64,000 nt of DNA from positions 558,001 to 622,000 of the forward strand of contig CBDBDN010000008.1 of assembly GCA_965203855.1 (NCBI GenBank), given 5' to 3'. This document shows, piece by piece, positions 16,608 to 25,460 of the stretch; position 1 is the first letter of the stretch; each line of letters begins with the position of its first letter. This stretch comes from Bin87 sp965203855 (GTDB lineage Bacteria; Chloroflexota; Dehalococcoidia; Lucifugimonadales; UBA3495). The notes below the pieces were generated by a model, which saw only the letters and a program-made list of their open reading frames with translations, was not told the DNA's origin and did no database searches. Both the position numbers and the translations under genes were made by a program.

Positions 16608-17744
16608 CTACCCCTGCATCTGGTAGTGTTTGCCCTCGGTTTTGATGGCCGGGGCAATCACCATTTCGGTCTGGTGAAAATCCTGAACGGTGTAGGCGCC
16701 GCACATTCCCATCGCCACGCGCAGCGCGCCGACCAGGTTCTGCGTGCCATTGGTAACATTGGACGGGCCATGCAACAGCTGCCGCAAAGTGCCTTTGGTG
16801 CCAACATTGATGCGCGTGCCGCGCGGCAGCTCCGGGTGCGCGTTAGCCATTCCCCAGTTGTAGCCCCGCCCCGGCGCTTCGGCAGCTTGAGCAAAGGGAG
16901 TCCCCAGCATTACGGCGTCGGCGCCGCTGGCCAGCGCCTTGCACAGGTCGCCGCCGGTGCGGATGCCGCCGTCCGTAATCACGCTGACATAGCGTCCAGT
17001 GCGCTGGTAGTAGTCCTCCCGGGCGGCGGCACATTCCAGCGTCGCCGTAACCTGCGGAACGCCCACGCCGGTAACTTCCCGGGTAGTGCAGGCGGCGCCG
17101 GGGCCAACGCCCACCAGCACGGCGTCAACGCCCGTTTCCATCAGCTCGCTGGCCACGGCATAGCTGACGCAGTTGCCGACTACCACGGGAACTTGCAGCG
17201 CGTCAATCAGCTCCGAAAAAATCAGCCCCCGGTAGCTGCCGGAGATATGTCGCGCAGTGGTAACTGTGGACTGTACAACCACGATGTCGGCGCCGGCTTC
17301 TACCGCCAGCGGGCTGAGCTGCTTGGTAGTCTGCGGAGTAAAGGCGATGGCGGCCACTGCGCCGGACTGCTTGATTTCACGGACGCGTTCCCCAATCAGG
17401 TTTTCCTGCACCGGCTGGCTGTACACCTCTTGCAGGTATTCCGTTACCTCCGCCTGCTCCATCGAGATGATTTCCTCCAGGACGGAGTAGGGGTCGGCGT
17501 AGCGGGTATAGAGGCCCTCGCCGTTCAGCACGCCAAGCCCGCCCATTTCGTGCATCAGCGCAGCGAACCGGGGCGATACGGAACCGTCCATCGCCGACGC
17601 CAGCACCGGGGACTCAAAAGCGAATTCGCCGATGCTCAACTGGGTAGAAGTCATTTCCGGGTTGATGGTAACCGTTCCGGGAACGATGGCTACCTCATCA
17701 AACCCGTAAGACCGTTCCAATTCTTTCAGCAATCGTCTGGCCAT
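16608..17744 (-). CDS. GuaB3-family IMP dehydrogenase-related protein
   Basis: A 378-residue (beta/alpha)8-barrel protein of the IMPDH/GMP reductase superfamily that lacks the CBS pair of canonical IMPDH, as in the GuaB3 subfamily of Actinobacteria, Cyanobacteria and Chloroflexi. The catalytic Cys loop is present as GVGPGAACTTREVTGVG, and the phosphate-binding region as VITDGGIRTGGDLCKALASGADAVMLG. The reaction may be NAD-dependent IMP oxidation to XMP or a related step; the true substrate is not settled by sequence. ATG at 17744 is chosen because GAGGTG lies 6 nt upstream; the GTG nine bases further up is part of that Shine-Dalgarno. The 236-bp gap 17745-17980 shows no gene. Confidence 0.88.
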   Translation of the reverse strand: MARRLLKELERSYGFDEVAIVPGTVTINPEMTSTQLSIGEFAFESPVLASAMDGSVSPRFAALMHEMGGLGVLNGEGLYTRYADPYSVLEEIISMEQAEVTEYLQEVYSQPVQENLIGERVREIKQSGAVAAIAFTPQTTKQLSPLAVEAGADIVVVQSTVTTARHISGSYRGLIFSELIDALQVPVVVGNCVSYAVASELMETGVDAVLVGVGPGAACTTREVTGVGVPQVTATLECAAAREDYYQRTGRYVSVITDGGIRTGGDLCKALASGADAVMLGTPFAQAAEAPGRGYNWGMANAHPELPRGTRINVGTKGTLRQLLHGPSNVTNGTQNLVGALRVAMGMCGAYTVQDFHQTEMVIAPAIKTEGKHYQMQG

Positions 17745-17980
17745 CAATATCACCTCAAACGCCGGCGTAACGGTGCCGAGAATCTAGCAAGGACGGGGCC
17801 GATTAGTCAATTACGGAACGCCGCCGATAGCGGCGCAAACTTGCCTGAACCGCCGCCGCCCGGCAGCATCCCGCCCGTAGCGTCCCATCCACGGCAGCCG
17901 TCCGACAATGCGATACAGCCCTCCGTCGTCGGGCGACAGAGGGCTTGGCTGGCAAAAGCTGGCGGCAGGCTATCCGGCCG

Positions 17981-18232
17981 CTACTTTACCGGCTCCGCAT
18001 CCGGAGGGCGGTTGTGGATGGCCTTGGTGCCCTTCTTAAAGATGCAGGTGCGGATGTTGTTCTCCAGCTCGGTGGGGTCATCGATGCCGGGGTAGCGATC
18101 CTGCGCCGCCGGGCTGCTCAGATATGCGTACATCTTTTGGAGAACCTCGTCCTCCGAATCCCCGGTGATAACCGTCTTGTCGCGAGGATCGGACAAGAAG
18201 TTGCTGGGCCTGGCGTAGAAAATATCCGGCAT
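17981..18232 (-). CDS. Small hypothetical protein with a strong ribosome binding site
   Basis: An 83-residue soluble, charged protein that I do not recognise (MPDIFYARPSNFLSDPRDK to DAEPVK). It has one Cys and no signal peptide. Coding status is supported by AAAAGGAGGAGG upstream of the ATG, one of the strongest Shine-Dalgarno sequences in the window, and by a TTGACA -35 promoter about 75-105 bases upstream. It could be a monocistronic accessory or stress protein; no function is assigned. Confidence 0.7.
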   Translation of the reverse strand: MPDIFYARPSNFLSDPRDKTVITGDSEDEVLQKMYAYLSSPAAQDRYPGIDDPTELENNIRTCIFKKGTKAIHNRPPDAEPVK

Positions 18233-18308
18233 AGTAGCCTCCTCCTTTTAAACCTGGAACTGTGCCGCCGGCAGCGGCGCCGAGCCGGCCGTTGTCGTCA
18301 ATAGCAGA

Positions 18309-18338
18309 TTGATACACTATCAGCGCCCGGTTTGTCAA
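18309..18338 (-). promoter_or_regulatory. Sigma-70-like promoter of the 83-aa protein
   Basis: On the minus strand a perfect TTGACA -35 (18338-18333) is followed after 18 bp by TATCAA (18314-18309), about 75 bases upstream of the start at 18232. Confidence 0.5.
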
Positions 18339-18360
18339 ATGCCAATCAGCGTTGCCGCCC

Positions 18361-18482
18361 CTCAACCGTCATTCCAACCCCTTCCCATCATTCCGGTTGC
18401 CAAGCCCCTATCTTGCCAAGCCCCCATCTCAACCGTCATTCCAATCCCCTCAACCGTCATTCCGGCGCAAGCCGGAATCTAG
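18361..18482. repeat. GTCATTCC satellites and half CATTCCGG element
   Basis: Four GTCATTCC/ATCATTCC units with C-rich spacers, ending in one full palindromic arm (~18455-18479). The rest of the gap 18233-18595 holds the minus-strand promoter and a CTACACT -10-like box (~18502-18508) for the lactonase gene. Confidence 0.7.
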
Positions 18483-18595
18483 GCCGGCCCGCCGGCCCGC
18501 CGTGCTACACTGCGCCGGCGGCGCCGACGCCGAACCCCGCCCTATTCTGTCGCATCCGCATCTACCCCTACGCATCTGCTTACGGAGGCAACCTT

Positions 18596-19528
18596 ATGTC
18601 CTGGAACTTTGAACTGGTAGCCGGCCCCTTTGGCGGCACCACCGAAGGCCCGGTCTGGGATGGCGAAACCCTGCTGTTCACCCACATTCCCGCATCCCAA
18701 ATCCTGCGCTACGACCCCAAAACCGGCGCCGTCTCCGAGTATTGCCGCGAAACTTTCCACACCAACGGCCTCTGCTTTGACGCGCACGGCAACCTTTACG
18801 GCTGCCAGCAGGGGCGGCGGCGCATCGTCCGCTTTGACGCCGCCGGCCAAACCGTCGTGTCGCTGCCGCATACTCTGGACGGCCAACGCCACAACAACCC
18901 CAACGACTTGGTAGTGGACAAAGCCGGCCGCATCTGGTTCACCGACCCCTACTCCGGCATCGGCGACAGCGGCCCCCAGGAACTGGAGCATCAGTCCGTG
19001 CTGCGCCTGGATCCCAAAGGCAATGACCAGTGGGAACTTTCCCGCGCAACTACCGACATCAGCCGTCCCAACGGCATCCTGGTCAGCCGCGACCAGCGCA
19101 CGCTGTATGTAGCGCAGAGCGACTACGGCACAGCCCGCCGCCGCGAGCTGCGCGCCTATCCGATTAATGATGACGGTTCGCTGGGCGCCTACCGCACGCT
19201 GCACACTTTCGGAGTGGACGCCGGCGCCGCCGACGGCAATCTGCGCGGCGTCGGCAGCCGGGGCGTGCAGCGCGGCGTGGACGGCATGACCCTGGACGCC
19301 GACGGCAACATCATCGTCTGCGCCGGCTGGGAAGCCGCCGGCCCCGGCCCCATGCTCTATGTATTCTCCCCCACCGGCCGCATCCTGGAAACCCATCCGC
19401 TGCGCGTCGACCGCCCCACCAACTGCTGTTTCGGAGATGCCGATATGCGGACGCTGTATGTAACCACCGGCAGCGGCCACCTGCTGCGCGCTCGCACCAA
19501 CCGCACCGGATGGATAATGTGGCCGTAG
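18596..19528 (+). CDS. SMP-30/gluconolactonase/LRE-family protein
   Basis: A 310-residue six-bladed beta-propeller of the SMP-30/gluconolactonase family, which hydrolyse sugar or other lactones with one bound divalent metal. The metal-ligand signatures are visible: TEGPVWDGETLLFTHI (Glu near residue 18), HNNPNDLVVDKAGRIWFTDP (Asn/Asp region), SRPNGILVSRD, and VDGMTLDADGNI (Asp). No signal peptide, so cytoplasmic. The ATG at 18596 has GGAGG 8 nt upstream; an open frame reaches back to 18332 through repeat sequence only. The substrate cannot be told from sequence. It converges on the methylase gene with 31 bp between the stops. Confidence 0.9.
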   Translation: MSWNFELVAGPFGGTTEGPVWDGETLLFTHIPASQILRYDPKTGAVSEYCRETFHTNGLCFDAHGNLYGCQQGRRRIVRFDAAGQTVVSLPHTLDGQRHNNPNDLVVDKAGRIWFTDPYSGIGDSGPQELEHQSVLRLDPKGNDQWELSRATTDISRPNGILVSRDQRTLYVAQSDYGTARRRELRAYPINDDGSLGAYRTLHTFGVDAGAADGNLRGVGSRGVQRGVDGMTLDADGNIIVCAGWEAAGPGPMLYVFSPTGRILETHPLRVDRPTNCCFGDADMRTLYVTTGSGHLLRARTNRTGWIMWP

Positions 19529-19559
19529 GGGATAACGGCCGGTAGAACATCCGGCATTG

Positions 19560-22463
19560 TCAAGCAACGAACCTGGCGGACCTGGGGCGCGCCTTGCCGC
19601 CGTGTACGCTGGGTTCGGCGCACCACTTGGCCGCCAGCCGCCGCGCCGCCTGATATACGGCAGCGTCAAAGCCCAGCAGGTCGCATAATACCCGGCGATC
19701 CAGCAATGCGCGGTTGGGGTCGGCGTCTGCCAGGTACGCCGGCATCAGGTCCTTGTCTCTGAAATCGTCAAAGATGACTTGCGCCGTGGCCAGCTGCTCG
19801 CCAGTCAATGCCCGCAAATCCAGTATTGGCAGCATAGCGGATTTGCGCGGCGTTGTCCTTGCTTTGCTGGATTGCTGCCGGTTAGCGTGCCACCAGTAGC
19901 ACAACAGCCCCAAAGTGCTGTTACTCCACAAAGTAAAAGCGTAGTCAAACCGCGCATCGTCAAAAAATACATTCGGCCATACACTGCCGCCGGCGGATTC
20001 AAATTCGGTAAAGGCAACGGCAAGGGCTTGCGATCCGAAAGTGAATTCACGGTTGAGATGGCACCGGCTGGCGGTGGCCCAGACCTCCGCCGCCCGCGCT
20101 TCGAATCCGGGGCGCACCCGCAGCGACCAGTCCGGCGCGCAAACCATCCGGGTTTCCCGCAACGCATTGTGATTCCACAGAGCGGGATAATCGGCGGTAG
20201 GGCTGGGCGCCGACCGGGTGAACGGCCCACGATGCGCGGCGCTGATAAACAGCTGCGAGTCCAGGCCGCGCTGCCCAATTTCGTGCAGCGGCGCAACGGG
20301 CAAGTCCTGCGCCTCCGCCGCCGGGGGCAGCCACAAACGCCCGGTAGTTAGGGCGTGAGCCGTCTGCGCTACCGCGGCGTCCAGCAGACGCGCCGCCCCC
20401 CAGCCGTCCGCGTAATTGCTGATCGGGGCGTCCAGTATCTCGCCGTCGGGTTCAATGCCGTCGCCGCATTTGATAAAGATGCCGCCGTATGGGCCATCCT
20501 CAATATGGCGCGTCTCGGCGCTCGCCACGATAGCATTGGCAACCTCGTAGGCTTCAACGAAATCACGCGGACGGCGGCGGAGCGAAACGAACCTCGCCCG
20601 TTCCGTAGGTCGCTGTTTGCCAGTCTTGCGACGGGCGATTACCATACATTCCGCCACGCCCGTATCCGACGAAAATGACATATCAGTGCCGTTTGCGGCA
20701 ATGCTGATTATATCAACATCAGTATATTGCTCGGCAATCAAACGCCGAAACTTGGCCCATGATGGGCCGTTAATTGCGGTAAAAAGAATTAGCAGCGCAA
20801 TGACCCCGCCGGGCCGAACTTTTTTATCCGCAATCGTCGCAAAAGCGGCCCCCAAACCGGCGTGTCCATGATAGTGCGAACCCTGCGCCAAATCGGTCAG
20901 CCGATCCGCCATCTCATCCTGGTCATCTACCGACGCCCCGAAAGCGGCAAACGCCGCATTCTGCACCTTGCCCGCAGCATCCCGATGCTTGGTATTGCTG
21001 GTAAAAGGCGGGTTCATAATTACCAGGTCAAAGCCGGCGTCGGGAACATCCGCAATAATCTGGGATGCGGTTTCCTCTCCTGCGCTCCCGGTGCGCTGCG
21101 CCGGGTCGCTGGTGTTGAACAGCGTCATAACCGACGACGATTGCAGCAATTCCAGCGACCCGATACGGACGCCGCCGTCCTGTTGTCGTCCGTAGGCCAA
21201 AGTGTACAGCCGGGCATTGTCAAAACGGACGGACGGCGCAATACCCGAAAGCGTTGAGCCGGTAATATGAATCGCCGACGGCATTACATCACAGCCGTAA
21301 AGAACTTCCTGCATCATCATTTGATGCAGATTTGCAGCGTCGCCGCCGGAATTAGTATGTCGGGCCGCAATCTGCTGGTACACTGCCGATAGCAAAGCGC
21401 CCGTGCCGCAGGCGAAGTCGCCGATGCGAAGCCGGCCAATGGCATCGGCGTCGCTCCAATCTATCCCGTTCAGTTTGCCCACCGCCAGCCGGGCCAGCAG
21501 CGCAGCGGACGGCGGCAAAGTGTAGTAAGTAGCCAAATACTTGCGGTCGGCAATCAATCGCTGGAATATCCGACCGGTCAAATCATGGCTGTTGTTGACT
21601 CCTGTGGCGCTCACTTCCCCAACCGTGAACTCCAATTGCCGCAGGATACGATTGGCATACGCCGCCGGCAACTGGTTAAGTATATCCCGACCTATGGCAA
21701 ATATCGCCCAGTAATTGACCTTCAGTATTTCCGCCCACGCCGCCAGCGTTTCATATTGAGGGTTGGACACATCGGCGCCGCAGACCAAACGCAGCGGCCT
21801 CACGCCGTCATGCATACCGGCAATGCGCTCGTGGAAAATCAGGGCGTTGGCGATGATGGCGCCGGCCATGCGGCGGGTTTGAGGAACATCCGCCATACCC
21901 AGCAGCCGGGCAATGGCCGGCGTAATAGCGGGACGCTGCCGCCCCATTTCCTCAATCACATTTGCCGCCCGGTCAATGCCGCGTTCCAGCGCCGCCGCCG
22001 CTTCGTCCACCGCACGCTGCGGCACGGAAACCAGCCCAATCAGCTCCGCCAGGTCGGCGATGCCGCCCTCCAGCCAACCCGATTCCGGGAAACGGCTGCC
22101 ATTTTCGTAAAGGATGCAATAGGGCATCCGGGCCGCCGCCAAGGCATCGGACGGGTTGTCCGCCGTCCCAATGCTTTCGGGGTAGCGCAAGGCAATGGCG
22201 GCCTCCACCGGGCGCATTTCGCCGCTGATGCCCAGCCCCAACCGCTGCCGCGCGTCCGCTTCCGGGTTGTCCGGTTCATATTCCGCCTCTATGACCACCG
22301 GGGAGCGGCCGGCGGCGGTTATCAGCACATCAGGATGCCGCCCCGGATAGTCGGCCACGGTTTGCGTCTGCTCGCCGCGCACTTCGTAGCCGGGCAGCAT
22401 CCGCTGCAACAGCTCGGCTAAAGCGACATTGGCAGTGTTTTCAATTTGGTGCGGAGCGGTCAT
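19560..22463 (-). CDS. Large N6-adenine DNA methylase, possibly type IIG/single-protein restriction-modification
   Basis: A 967-residue protein. The methylase core has motif I (DFACGTGALL, near residue 352) and motif IV NPPF (near residue 485), the order and form of Type I/IIG m6A methylases. The N-terminal ~150 residues contain HPDVLITAAGRSPVVIEAEY, a D-...-E-x-E pattern like a PD-(D/E)XK nuclease but with Glu rather than Lys. Residues ~165-340 are helical and precede the methylase. The C-terminal ~300 residues could hold target recognition. No separate HsdS, HsdR or helicase gene is adjacent, so it is either an all-in-one enzyme or an orphan defence methylase. ATG at 22463 was chosen for family-like sequence after it; the upstream frame to 22556 looks non-coding. 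Shine-Dalgarno is weak. Confidence 0.8.
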   Translation of the reverse strand: MTAPHQIENTANVALAELLQRMLPGYEVRGEQTQTVADYPGRHPDVLITAAGRSPVVIEAEYEPDNPEADARQRLGLGISGEMRPVEAAIALRYPESIGTADNPSDALAAARMPYCILYENGSRFPESGWLEGGIADLAELIGLVSVPQRAVDEAAAALERGIDRAANVIEEMGRQRPAITPAIARLLGMADVPQTRRMAGAIIANALIFHERIAGMHDGVRPLRLVCGADVSNPQYETLAAWAEILKVNYWAIFAIGRDILNQLPAAYANRILRQLEFTVGEVSATGVNNSHDLTGRIFQRLIADRKYLATYYTLPPSAALLARLAVGKLNGIDWSDADAIGRLRIGDFACGTGALLSAVYQQIAARHTNSGGDAANLHQMMMQEVLYGCDVMPSAIHITGSTLSGIAPSVRFDNARLYTLAYGRQQDGGVRIGSLELLQSSSVMTLFNTSDPAQRTGSAGEETASQIIADVPDAGFDLVIMNPPFTSNTKHRDAAGKVQNAAFAAFGASVDDQDEMADRLTDLAQGSHYHGHAGLGAAFATIADKKVRPGGVIALLILFTAINGPSWAKFRRLIAEQYTDVDIISIAANGTDMSFSSDTGVAECMVIARRKTGKQRPTERARFVSLRRRPRDFVEAYEVANAIVASAETRHIEDGPYGGIFIKCGDGIEPDGEILDAPISNYADGWGAARLLDAAVAQTAHALTTGRLWLPPAAEAQDLPVAPLHEIGQRGLDSQLFISAAHRGPFTRSAPSPTADYPALWNHNALRETRMVCAPDWSLRVRPGFEARAAEVWATASRCHLNREFTFGSQALAVAFTEFESAGGSVWPNVFFDDARFDYAFTLWSNSTLGLLCYWWHANRQQSSKARTTPRKSAMLPILDLRALTGEQLATAQVIFDDFRDKDLMPAYLADADPNRALLDRRVLCDLLGFDAAVYQAARRLAAKWCAEPSVHGGKARPRSARFVA

Positions 22464-22582
22464 TGATATTTTGCCCGCACTAATGTCAGGGCCGGGAATG
22501 TCATGTCCGGGATGGTAGCAATGGGCGGCAGCTGCGTCAACTGCCTTGGATCGCATCCGACAGTCTCCCAGTCTCTCGCCGT

Positions 22583-22612
22583 TTGCCCCTTTCCGTTGCC
22601 CCCGTCTATAAT
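22583..22612 (+). promoter_or_regulatory. Sigma-70-like promoter of the HEPN-like pair
   Basis: TTGCCC (22583-22588) and a perfect TATAAT (22607-22612) separated by 18 bp, about 95 bases upstream of the start at 22705. Confidence 0.5.
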
Positions 22613-22704
22613 AACCTTGCTGCGGAACGGCCCTCCCCGCCTAAACAGCCGGCCGTACCCCGCCAACCCAACGCCCGCCAGCCCCACAAGCAGGAGCATA
22701 CCCA

Positions 22705-23094
22705 ATGGCAACCGCAACTATGGAACCTATTACGGAACCTACTACCCGTTCCATCGCCGAAAAACACCTCAGCGCCGCCTGGGATGCCTTTGACAATCAC
22801 CGGCTGGAGCTGGGTTCCAAGCTCATCTGGGATGCGGCCGAAACGGCCTTGAGCCACCTGGCCCGCCAGTACGATTACGACATTAGCGACCCCGATCAGA
22901 GCATTGAGTTCGCCAGAATGCTGGACCGGCAGAACGGCGGCGACGGCTACTACCTTAACCGGCTGCTGCTGTGCGAATATTTCCAGAGCAACGCCGAAAC
23001 CGGCGTGATGCCCGGCGATGACCCCGAATATGCCGCCCCCGTTGCGGCCCGGTTCATCAACCATCTCTTGGAACTAATCGAGGGCGCGGAATGA
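22705..23094 (+). CDS. HEPN-like (PaREP1-type) protein, copy 1
   Basis: A 129-residue, mostly helical soluble protein. The stretch AEKHLSAAWDAFDNHRLELGSKLIWDAAE resembles the helix pair of PaREP1/HEPN-superfamily proteins (a helical element, then 'A.K.W.A.E.AL..L'). The quoted part is one of two close copies in the window; the other is at 62888-63283 on the opposite strand. ATG with AGGAG upstream. Its stop overlaps the next gene's start (ATGA at 23091-23094), so the two products are translationally coupled and probably form a complex. No HEPN RNase motif (R-x4-6-H) is evident in this subunit. Function unknown; toxin-antitoxin or stress-related is a guess. Confidence 0.75.
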   Translation: MATATMEPITEPTTRSIAEKHLSAAWDAFDNHRLELGSKLIWDAAETALSHLARQYDYDISDPDQSIEFARMLDRQNGGDGYYLNRLLLCEYFQSNAETGVMPGDDPEYAAPVAARFINHLLELIEGAE

Positions 23095-23450
23095 ACTGGC
23101 AGGATTACTACGCCATCGCCCAATCGCTGCGGGCGCGCGCCGATTGGCTGTTCGCCCAGGGCGAGCATCAATACGCCAGCGAAGGTGTATGGGGCGCCCT
23201 GCGCTACGCATCAAGGGCGCTGAAAGCCCGCTATGGCGGCGCAGACGGCAACCGCTCGCTGGAAAAAGGCTATATCCCGGGGCGGCCTAATAGTCCGGCC
23301 GCAGTGGATGCCCGGATTTCACGCTGGCGGTCCGCAAACGAATTGCACAAGCATTTTTACAACAGCGATCTGCCCGCTGTAAAACTGGCTGCAAGGCGTA
23401 GCGAAGCGACGGGTTTGCTGGATGAAGCCTTTGGCGCCCTGAACGCCTGA
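23091..23450 (+). CDS. HEPN-like partner protein, copy 1
   Basis: A 119-residue helical protein coupled by a 4-nt overlap to the gene before it. It contains a PaREP1/HEPN-like helix (HQYASEGVWGALRYASRALKA) and, near the C-terminus, RSANELH, which fits the R-x4-6-H motif of HEPN ribonucleases. That motif is short and could be chance. A diverged copy at 62532-62891 has a premature stop and has lost this Arg. ATG start within the upstream gene's stop. No signal peptide. The pair may be a two-component HEPN system, which is inference. Confidence 0.7.
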   Translation: MNWQDYYAIAQSLRARADWLFAQGEHQYASEGVWGALRYASRALKARYGGADGNRSLEKGYIPGRPNSPAAVDARISRWRSANELHKHFYNSDLPAVKLAARRSEATGLLDEAFGALNA

Positions 23451-23522
23451 AACCCAACCGCATCCCGCCATCCTGCGCCGCCTTCCCCATCCGCACCCCT
23501 GACGCCGCCGCCCGTTATCGGG

Positions 23523-23528
23523 TATAAT
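23523..23528 (+). promoter_or_regulatory. -10 box for the BNR propeller gene
   Basis: A perfect TATAAT in GGGTATAATCC, 122 bases upstream of the start at 23651; no clear -35 is visible. Confidence 0.45.
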
Positions 23529-23650
23529 CCGGCGCAACTATCCGCATACCATCAGCGTCGGCTCCGCGCGGGCCGGACGGCGCGCTCCGGCATACCCGCC
23601 GCTGCCGCCGTTACCGTCCCGCCATCCCGCCCGCCCCAGGAGGATTGGCT

Positions 23651-24736
23651 ATGACTATGACCGCTAACGCAGCGCACACTACCAATATCTATGTCGGCCT
23701 GGCCGGCGAAAGCGCCCTGGTTGTCGGCGCCGAGGGTACGCCCCTGGGCGCGGGCGGTATGTACCGCCTTGCCGACGGGCAGTCCGATTGGGCATCCATT
23801 GAGAACGGCCTGCCGGAACAGCCCCAAGTGCGCGCCCTACTGGTGCATCCCGACAACCCGGCCACTATCTACGCCGGCACGCAGGACGGCGTCTATCGCA
23901 GCGACGACCGCGGCGACCACTGGCGGCGCACCGATACCCTCGCCGGCGAAGTCTGGTCGCTGACGGCGCATCCCAACGACTCCGCCATTATGTTCGCCGG
24001 CTACGACCGCGGACGCGTCTGCCGTTCCGATGACGGCGGCAATTCCTGGCGGCAGCTCAACACCAAAGGCCTGGCGCATCCCCACATTACGATGAACCCG
24101 ACCGAAATCGTCAAGCGGGTCATCGGATTGAGCGTTGACCCGGCGCACCCGGACGATGTGTACGGCGCCATCGAAGTCGGCGGCCTGATTAAGTCCAGCG
24201 ACGGCGGCGAAACCTGGTCCTGCATCACCGACGGCCACTATACCCGCATGGGGCCGGTGGACTTGCACGGCGTACAGGTCAACCCGTCCGCGCCCGGCCT
24301 GGTGTACATCATCACGCAGCTGGCCATGTTCCGCAGCCGGCAGCGCGGCAAGGACTGGGAATTCGTGCCGATTGAGGAAATGTTCGCCGGCGGCAGCTAC
24401 TGCCGGGATCTGCTGGTTGATCCTACTGACCCCAGCCGAATGTATCTGGCCGCCGGCGCCGGCGGCGGCAGCGCCCCGGCCGGCACCATCGACGCCGGCG
24501 TACTGGTGCGCTCCACCGACGCCGGCGAAACTTGGGAACGGGTTGACCTGGGCGAAGTAGCCCCGGCCCGGATGTTCCAGATTGCCATTGACCGCAACGC
24601 CCCGCAGAATATGTACTGCTGCGACCGGGACGGCCACGTGTACGCCAGCAACGACCGCGGCAATGCGTGGACGCGCACCGACGTGCCGGTGGAAATGAGC
24701 CGGGGCCGCCATGTCTATCCGATGGTAGCCGGCTGA
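23651..24736 (+). CDS. BNR/sortilin-type beta-propeller protein
   Basis: A 361-residue protein with at least five Asp-box (BNR) motifs of the S-x-D-x-G-x-x-W type: RSDDRGDHW, RSDDGGNSW, SSDGGETW, STDAGETW and SNDRGNAW. These mark a WD40/YVTN/BNR-like propeller as in sialidases, sortilin and photosystem-II assembly factor Ycf48. Sialidase-type catalytic residues are not apparent, and there is no signal peptide, so a cytoplasmic binding role or an unknown hydrolase is possible. ATG at 23651 with AGGAGG 7 nt upstream; the TTG two codons earlier is less likely. The next gene starts 81 bp downstream on the same strand. Confidence 0.85.
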   Translation: MTMTANAAHTTNIYVGLAGESALVVGAEGTPLGAGGMYRLADGQSDWASIENGLPEQPQVRALLVHPDNPATIYAGTQDGVYRSDDRGDHWRRTDTLAGEVWSLTAHPNDSAIMFAGYDRGRVCRSDDGGNSWRQLNTKGLAHPHITMNPTEIVKRVIGLSVDPAHPDDVYGAIEVGGLIKSSDGGETWSCITDGHYTRMGPVDLHGVQVNPSAPGLVYIITQLAMFRSRQRGKDWEFVPIEEMFAGGSYCRDLLVDPTDPSRMYLAAGAGGGSAPAGTIDAGVLVRSTDAGETWERVDLGEVAPARMFQIAIDRNAPQNMYCCDRDGHVYASNDRGNAWTRTDVPVEMSRGRHVYPMVAG

Positions 24737-24817
24737 CGCCCCGTCCGCCATCACCGCCTATACCCGGACACCTACTGCGAACATCTGCTGCGGACACTTA
24801 CCGGAGGCAAAACTATC

Positions 24818-25441
24818 GTGGCATCCGACGCGCTGGTACAAGCCACTTTTCGCATCGGCGAACCCGACCTGGAGTATATGACGCTGGAAGCCGGCGACTT
24901 GCCCGACGACCTGCGCGGCTACCAGCTGGCGCGGGCCGGCATATTGGACAATGACGAAATGGCCGAAAACGGCTTTTCCGGCAGCGCCGCCGAGCGGTTC
25001 AGCCGGGCCGGCCGCATCAGCGGCTATCTGCGCGAATTCGTCCCTACCTCCGATATGATCCCCGAGGACGGCCTCAATTTCGTCGGCGCCACCGTAGTCC
25101 ACCTTTTCAGCAGCCCGCAGCAGGTGTCCGGCTGGATGACCGACGTCTTTCTGAAAGACTTTGAGGAAAATGTCGGCGAAAGCGTCGGCTCCGGCCAGCA
25201 AATCATTTCCGCGACCCGGATCCAGCCGACCGGACTTTACGACGAAGCCGTGGGCCTGTATGTGCTCCAAGGTGGGCCGGCCGGGCTGCTGTCGTCCACC
25301 GTCATTGACTTTCGCGTCGGCCGGATGCTGGGCGTCGCCTTTATCGGCGCCATCGGCGAACACCGGCGCACCGAGCTGGCCACCGAGCTGGCCGTAGCGC
25401 TGGAAAAACGCATCGTGCAAGTAGCCCTGGGTTCCCGATAG
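24818..25441 (+). CDS. Hypothetical 207-residue protein
   Basis: A soluble protein I do not recognise. It starts at GTG 24818 with CGGAGG 10 nt upstream. Features include an acidic N-terminal half with PDDLRGYQLARAGILDND, a central FVGATVVHLFSSPQQVSGWM and a C-terminal VIDFRVGRMLGVAFIGAIG segment that is moderately hydrophobic but too short and polar-flanked to be a firm membrane span. It follows the BNR propeller by 81 bp and precedes a lipoprotein by 19 bp, so co-transcription of the three is likely. No function assigned. Confidence 0.7.
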   Translation: MASDALVQATFRIGEPDLEYMTLEAGDLPDDLRGYQLARAGILDNDEMAENGFSGSAAERFSRAGRISGYLREFVPTSDMIPEDGLNFVGATVVHLFSSPQQVSGWMTDVFLKDFEENVGESVGSGQQIISATRIQPTGLYDEAVGLYVLQGGPAGLLSSTVIDFRVGRMLGVAFIGAIGEHRRTELATELAVALEKRIVQVALGSR

Positions 25442-25460
25442 CCTCGGCAGCCTCGGCTCC

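Noticed and set aside
16584..18095. 503-codon ORF antisense to the GuaB3 gene
   Set aside because: Covers the catalytic Cys loop of GuaB3 in antisense; no independent coding evidence.
22460..22717. 85-codon minus-strand ORF upstream of the methylase
   Set aside because: Overlaps the promoter of the HEPN-like pair and has no Shine-Dalgarno or similarity.
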